DNA from: Irineochytrium annulatum
Lineage: Eukaryota; Chytridiomycota; Chytridiomycetes; Chytridiales; Chytridiaceae
Direction: 5' to 3'
DNA length: 12,421 nucleotides
Assembly (NCBI GenBank): GCA_027600665.1
Contig: JADGJL010000576.1
Coordinates: forward strand, 4,454 to 16,874
Below are positions 9,036-12,421 of the stretch, in pieces. A program made the translations under genes and the position numbers. Under the pieces are notes generated by a model. That model was not told the origin of the DNA. It made no database searches and worked only from the letters and a program-made list of their open reading frames with translations. Positions within the stretch are counted from its first letter, which is position 1. Each line of letters starts with the position of its first letter.

Positions 9036-10716
9036 ATGTCGACACTCCTACATCTCCCGCATGAAATCCTCGCGGCGATCTGCCTGCATCTCGGGCCCAG
9101 GCTGCTCCACCGACTCCGGCGGCTCCTTAATCGGGATGCGGTCGCGACGCTGTCATTCATCGAGGATGTCTCGTTCGCGACGAGGCACCTGCAACTGGTC
9201 GCCAGCGCCGACGAGAACCGCTGGGTCAAGAGCTGCTGGGTCAATCTGCCGTGGCCGCATATGGACAGATCGTATTGGGCCGCCTTGATATTGCTGAGGG
9301 GATTGACCCTGGTAGGTCGTATGTGACGATCGCGGAATTGGGACGACGGGCGTTATAAAGATGATAGTTTGCGTTTGGGATGCCCGACGCGTGCTTTAGG
9401 GAACAAACTGACGCGCTGAAATATCACAGGAAACGCTTAACCTTCTAAACACGGGCTGGTCTCGCCGCTTCGAGGAAGATAGCGTCCTTTTCCACCTGGC
9501 CTTCCCAGACGATTCACAGGTCAAGTCTCTCCTTGACGCATTCCAGGCCGCCCTTGATCTCCGCCCTGATCTCCCAATTCACCCTGACGACCACTTCGCC
9601 CTCTCGTTCATCTCCGCCGTCGGCGGCTCCCAACTCCTCAGCCTCCTCACCTCCCGCCATCACGTTCCACCACCAACAGCGCACCAATGCCTCCTCCTCG
9701 CCGCTTCCGCCGGCCACCTGGACAACGTCCGCATTCTTGTCCCGCTCCTCCCGCCGGCCACCTCCGACCCCTCAACCTCCTTTCCCACCCAGCTCGCCCT
9801 CCAGATCGCCTCGCACGCAGGCCACGGGCAAATCGTCGCCGCGCTCCTCGACCTTATCCCGTCCCTCGACCCCACCCATGACGACGACCGCTGCCTCCGG
9901 GTGGCGGCCTCCCATGGCCGGACGCCGGTCGTGCGCCTCCTCCTCTCCCGCCACCCGTGCTCCGACTCCGCGTACTCTGGCCCGGACCCGTGGACGTGGC
10001 AGGACGCACTTCGTCGCGCGTGTCAGCACGGGCACGTGGAGGCCGCGAGCGCGCTCCTCGACACTGGGAGGGTCGACCCCACGGGGTCCTTCGACGCCGC
10101 GCTCCGCTCGGCCGTCAAGTACGGGCACTCGGACTGCGTCGCGCTCCTGCTCGGGTGGGTAGGGAGGGATGGGAGGCGGTGCAACGCCGCGGCAAGGGAC
10201 GATGCTTCCGTGAAGGACGCGGCGCGACACGGGCACGTCGGGTGCTTCCGGATGCTGATCGAGTGGGTGCCGCCCCCAGGTCGTGCGGCCGTGGATCCGG
10301 CGTCCGAGGACAACCTGCCATTGAGGGAGGCCGCGCGGTTCGGGCACACCGAGATCGTGCGGATGCTGCTGGAGCTGCCTGCGGAGCGCGGGGTGAATGC
10401 GGGCGCCATGAAGGACAGCGCGATTCGGGAGGCGGCCAAGTACAACCACGTGGCCGTGGTGGAGATGCTGCTTAAGAGGGCGGACGTAAACCCTGGCGCG
10501 GAGGGAGGGTACGCGTTGAAGTACGCCGCCAGGTTCGGGCACAAGAGGGTTGTAGAGACGCTGCTGGCGTCCGGCAGGGTGGATCCTGTGACGAGGAACG
10601 GGATGGCGATGGCGTGGGCTTCCCAATATGGGCATCATGAGGTCGTGACCGTGCTGAGGAACGCGATTGGGACGAAGAAGATTCAGAGAAGCATAAAGGA
10701 AATGATATTAAATTAA
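9036..10716 (+). CDS. F-box-like/ankyrin-repeat protein
   Basis: Two exons, 9036-9311 and 9430-10716, joined in phase 0 across a 118-nt intron (GTAGGT ... TCACAG), encode 520 residues. The ATG at 9036 is the first ATG in this frame. Residues 5-50 (LLHLPHEILAAICLHLGP, then LLHRLRRLLNRD) resemble a degenerate F-box, which in other proteins docks to Skp1 in SCF ubiquitin ligases. From about residue 160 there are roughly ten ankyrin-type repeats with recurring A-x-x-G-H-x-x-V-V-x-x-L-L cores, for example LREAARFGHTEIVRMLLELP and LKYAARFGHKRVVETLLASG; several carry the RVDP spacer typical of chytrid ankyrin families. A role in substrate recognition for ubiquitination is possible but rests on the weak F-box. 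Exon 2 is C-rich in its first part and G-rich later. A long antisense open frame at 9772-10638 is a composition shadow. Confidence 0.85.
9312..9429 (+). other. 118-nt intron in the F-box/ankyrin gene
   Basis: Donor CTG|GTAGGT at 9312 and acceptor ATCACAG|GAA at 9429 join the frames in phase 0. Without splicing, the first exon stops four codons into the intron (GTAGGTCGTATGTGA). This is the longest confidently placed intron in the window. Confidence 0.8.
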
Positions 10717-11254
10717 GAGGATGCTATCGTGAAGTTTAAAAACATAATGGAGTCACTGCATGAATATGAAGGAGAAGAGAGACAAAAGCGGCTGACGAGC
10801 TAAACTGCGGACTTAACGTTTTCACTTGAGATCGTTGCTTGAGCATTCCGGCACTAGCCTGAGCAGTTGTTTGCAAACAACGCAGCAGGATAGTCATCCA
10901 GCTCAGATGGCACTTTGTTTTAACGGGGAAAGATTGGGCCTGCCAAAGCACTCATATTATCCCGTGATTAAATTTAAGCAACAAAGCATATTTTCACGCT
11001 TGAATTAATTTGTGCTGACCTGTTAAACCAATAAATAAATCACAACAATATAAACTTCAATTCGTCGCCGTAAGAACAACGACGCGTCCTTTCTGCGGCG
11101 GCGTTGCCCAACCGCCGCGCCAGCACCCAGTATCGCACCTTTGGAGCTTGCAATAGCATCCATGTTGCGCCGCGTTCGCTTCGTGCTGGCAAACAGGTGT
11201 GGAGTCCAAACTATCAACGTAAAGGCGGCTATCAACAAGGTGGCTTAAGAGGGC
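10717..11254. other. Intergenic region with palindrome and possible promoter elements
   Basis: These 538 bp hold no ATG-initiated ORF that I can support. Antisense frames at 10736-10951 and 11023-11238 begin at GTG or TTG and resemble nothing. Visible elements are a perfect 16-bp palindrome at 10866-10881, a CCAAT motif followed by AATAAATAAA at 11028-11039 (CCAAT box for the next gene, or 3' processing signal of the ankyrin gene), an imperfect GC-rich hairpin at about 11093-11117, and a short ATG frame at 11162 that could be an upstream coding exon of the next gene. Confidence 0.5.
10866..10881. promoter_or_regulatory. Perfect 16-bp palindrome GTTGTTTGCAAACAAC
   Basis: The two 8-bp halves are exact reverse complements. 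Each strand carries GCAAACA, which fits the forkhead-factor core RYAAACA, so the site could bind a forkhead dimer or act as a small cruciform or hairpin. It is 150 bp past the ankyrin stop and about 390 bp before the next ORF. Function is inferred from pattern only. Confidence 0.4.
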
Positions 11255-12406
11255 ATGGGGGGAGCCCAACCCGCTGAAGACACAGATATTCGATATCTTA
11301 ATGTCAATAATGCGGTATGTTGTGTTCTTTGGCCAACATTTCAAGAAGTCCAAAGTTGTCGTCAAAGAATGTGCTCAAGCCGCCCTGCTGTTGTCACTGT
11401 CCGTCGCATGCAGTCGACCTCGGCTGGCACCACCGCCGGCGCCTCGTCACGCCTGAGCTCGATCATCCGCCGCGCACACCCCCTTTTCACTCAGCTCACG
11501 CATCCGGACTTGTTCCAGAACCTGCCCGACCCCCACCCACGCAAGCTCAACGCCGCCAGCCTTGCGATCGTCAACGCCATCGTCTCCGACCACTTCCCCT
11601 CCACGCCCGCCGTTGACCCCCCGCCCGATCCCTTTGTGGACCCGGTCGCCACGATGCTCCCGGAGGACCGCGAGGTCGAGTTTTTCTGCCGCGTCAGGGG
11701 TGGCGGCGCGCTGATAAAGGTGCGGCATGTCGTCGGCGCGGGGCTGGCGGATCGCTTGCTGTTCAGGCGCGTGAGGCCGAGGGAGAGATGCGGCGTCGTC
11801 AGGGCGCTGGTCGGGCGGTCACTCATGGGGCTTTATGAGAAAAGTGGGCTGAAGATGGATGAGGACGCGTGGACCTGCGTGAGGAGCATAATACCAGCTG
11901 TCGTGGATGCGCGAGTTGCTTCACCGCGGGCGCCATCGCCACCCCTACAAAAGAAGATGTTTGGGTCGAAGGAGCTTGATGACCTGATGCGGGGTTATGT
12001 GCCGCCGACAGCTGCGGAGCTGGCGAAAGGGAGGATGAGAACCGCAACTGAGGTCGAGATGAAGTTCTTGGAGCTACTGCAAGGGGTCGGCGAGTTGAGG
12101 GGCCTGATGAGCGTAGCGTTTGATCCAACGCTTAGCGTCGAGAACAAGCTGGAGGCCCTTGAGACTGTGTTTAACGTTTGGAAGCAATGGAGAGGGAAGG
12201 TTGGCTGGTGCTTGCCGGCGCACACGGAGGGTTCAGAAGGAGGTTCTGCGTCGGAAAACCAGGAGAAGGAGCGGAAGGAACTGCATTTATTGGTCGGATT
12301 TCGGTTTGGAATGCTGAGAATCGGGAAGAGGGAAGGTGTGGTTGTCCCGTGGGGCTCTACGGTTGAGGATTTCGTCGAGCACGTCAACAAGTGGTGGGGC
12401 AAGTGA
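11255..12406 (+). CDS. Probable mitochondrial protein with DUF4460-like region
   Basis: The open frame from ATG 11255 to the TGA at 12404-12406 encodes 383 residues, but the true start is uncertain. The ATGs at 11369 (345 aa) and 11408 (332 aa) give better mitochondrial presequences: rich in Arg, Ser and Ala, with no acidic residue (VRRMQSTSAG, then SSRLSSIIRRAHP). From about residue 75, HPLFTQLTHPDLFQ followed by RKLNAASLAIVNAI resembles the HPD-F...N-x-x-S-L...N pattern of the DUF4460 region of TCAIM-like mitochondrial proteins. A later EVEFFCRV strand fits the same layout. This match is by eye and weak. The rest has charged helices, a Pro-rich spacer and an acidic, Ser/Gly-rich insert (about 325-345) before the conserved-looking end VVVPWGSTVEDFVEHV. 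No catalytic motif is recognisable. The first third is C-rich, the rest G-rich. A GTATGT donor at 11315 with a CAG acceptor at 11413 may mark an intron. Confidence 0.6.
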   Translation: MGGAQPAEDTDIRYLNVNNAVCCVLWPTFQEVQSCRQRMCSSRPAVVTVRRMQSTSAGTTAGASSRLSSIIRRAHPLFTQLTHPDLFQNLPDPHPRKLNAASLAIVNAIVSDHFPSTPAVDPPPDPFVDPVATMLPEDREVEFFCRVRGGGALIKVRHVVGAGLADRLLFRRVRPRERCGVVRALVGRSLMGLYEKSGLKMDEDAWTCVRSIIPAVVDARVASPRAPSPPLQKKMFGSKELDDLMRGYVPPTAAELAKGRMRTATEVEMKFLELLQGVGELRGLMSVAFDPTLSVENKLEALETVFNVWKQWRGKVGWCLPAHTEGSEGGSASENQEKERKELHLLVGFRFGMLRIGKREGVVVPWGSTVEDFVEHVNKWWGK

Positions 12407-12421
12407 CCGCAAGTATATTGC

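Noticed and set aside
9772..10638. 288-codon minus-strand ORF
   Set aside because: It is antisense to the ankyrin repeats, and its His/Arg/Pro-rich translation follows from GC-rich codons on the other strand.
11093..11117. GC-rich imperfect hairpin as an RNA gene or terminator
   Set aside because: It is short, has a 2-nt bulge and no conserved RNA features. Rho-independent terminators are not expected in a nuclear fungal gene.
10736..11238. Minus-strand ORFs in the intergenic region (10736-10951, 11023-11238)
   Set aside because: They start at GTG or TTG, are short, and have no recognisable motif.

Overview
The window looks like nuclear DNA of a zoosporic, chytrid-like early-diverging fungus. 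The genes are cut by many short GT...AG introns (about 39-118 nt), often with a CTAAC/TTAAC-like branch point just before the acceptor. The gene set is a class C (7TM_3) receptor with bacterial-type periplasmic binding domains, a soluble-type adenylyl cyclase, a degenerate F-box/ankyrin protein and a probable mitochondrial protein. Nothing points to a prokaryote, a virus or a mobile element. The organism call is an inference from gene content and intron style.

Layout. (1) Minus strand, 3336 down past base 1: a receptor with a signal peptide, two tandem sugar-binding-protein-like (RbsB/LacI-fold) domains, an EGF-like module and a class C seven-helix domain. The window ends after helix 5, so the gene is 3' incomplete. 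(2) 3337-3654: a 318 bp divergent promoter shared with the next gene. (3) Plus strand, 3655-8922: a 14-exon gene whose joined exons total 4584 nt (1527 codons plus stop). It encodes C1 and C2 class III cyclase domains, an AAA-type ATPase domain and a long helical C-terminus, as in animal ADCY10/soluble adenylyl cyclase. (4) Plus strand, 9036-10716: a two-exon gene for an F-box-like N-terminus followed by about ten ankyrin repeats. (5) 10717-11254: intergenic, with a perfect 16 bp palindrome, a CCAAT motif and an A+T-rich stretch. (6) Plus strand, about 11255-12406: a probable mitochondrial protein that weakly resembles the DUF4460 region of TCAIM-type proteins; its 5' end is ambiguous.

How the genes may work together. 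The receptor and the cyclase are head to head over 318 bp. Both are sensory or signalling proteins: the receptor should bind a small extracellular solute, and soluble-type cyclases make cAMP and usually respond to bicarbonate or calcium. Co-regulation is a reasonable hypothesis, but a direct pathway link is not shown by the sequence. The most unusual points are the tandem binding domains on a 7TM receptor, and a cyclase C2 domain that lacks the usual catalytic Asn and purine-selecting residue while C1 keeps both metal-binding Asp.
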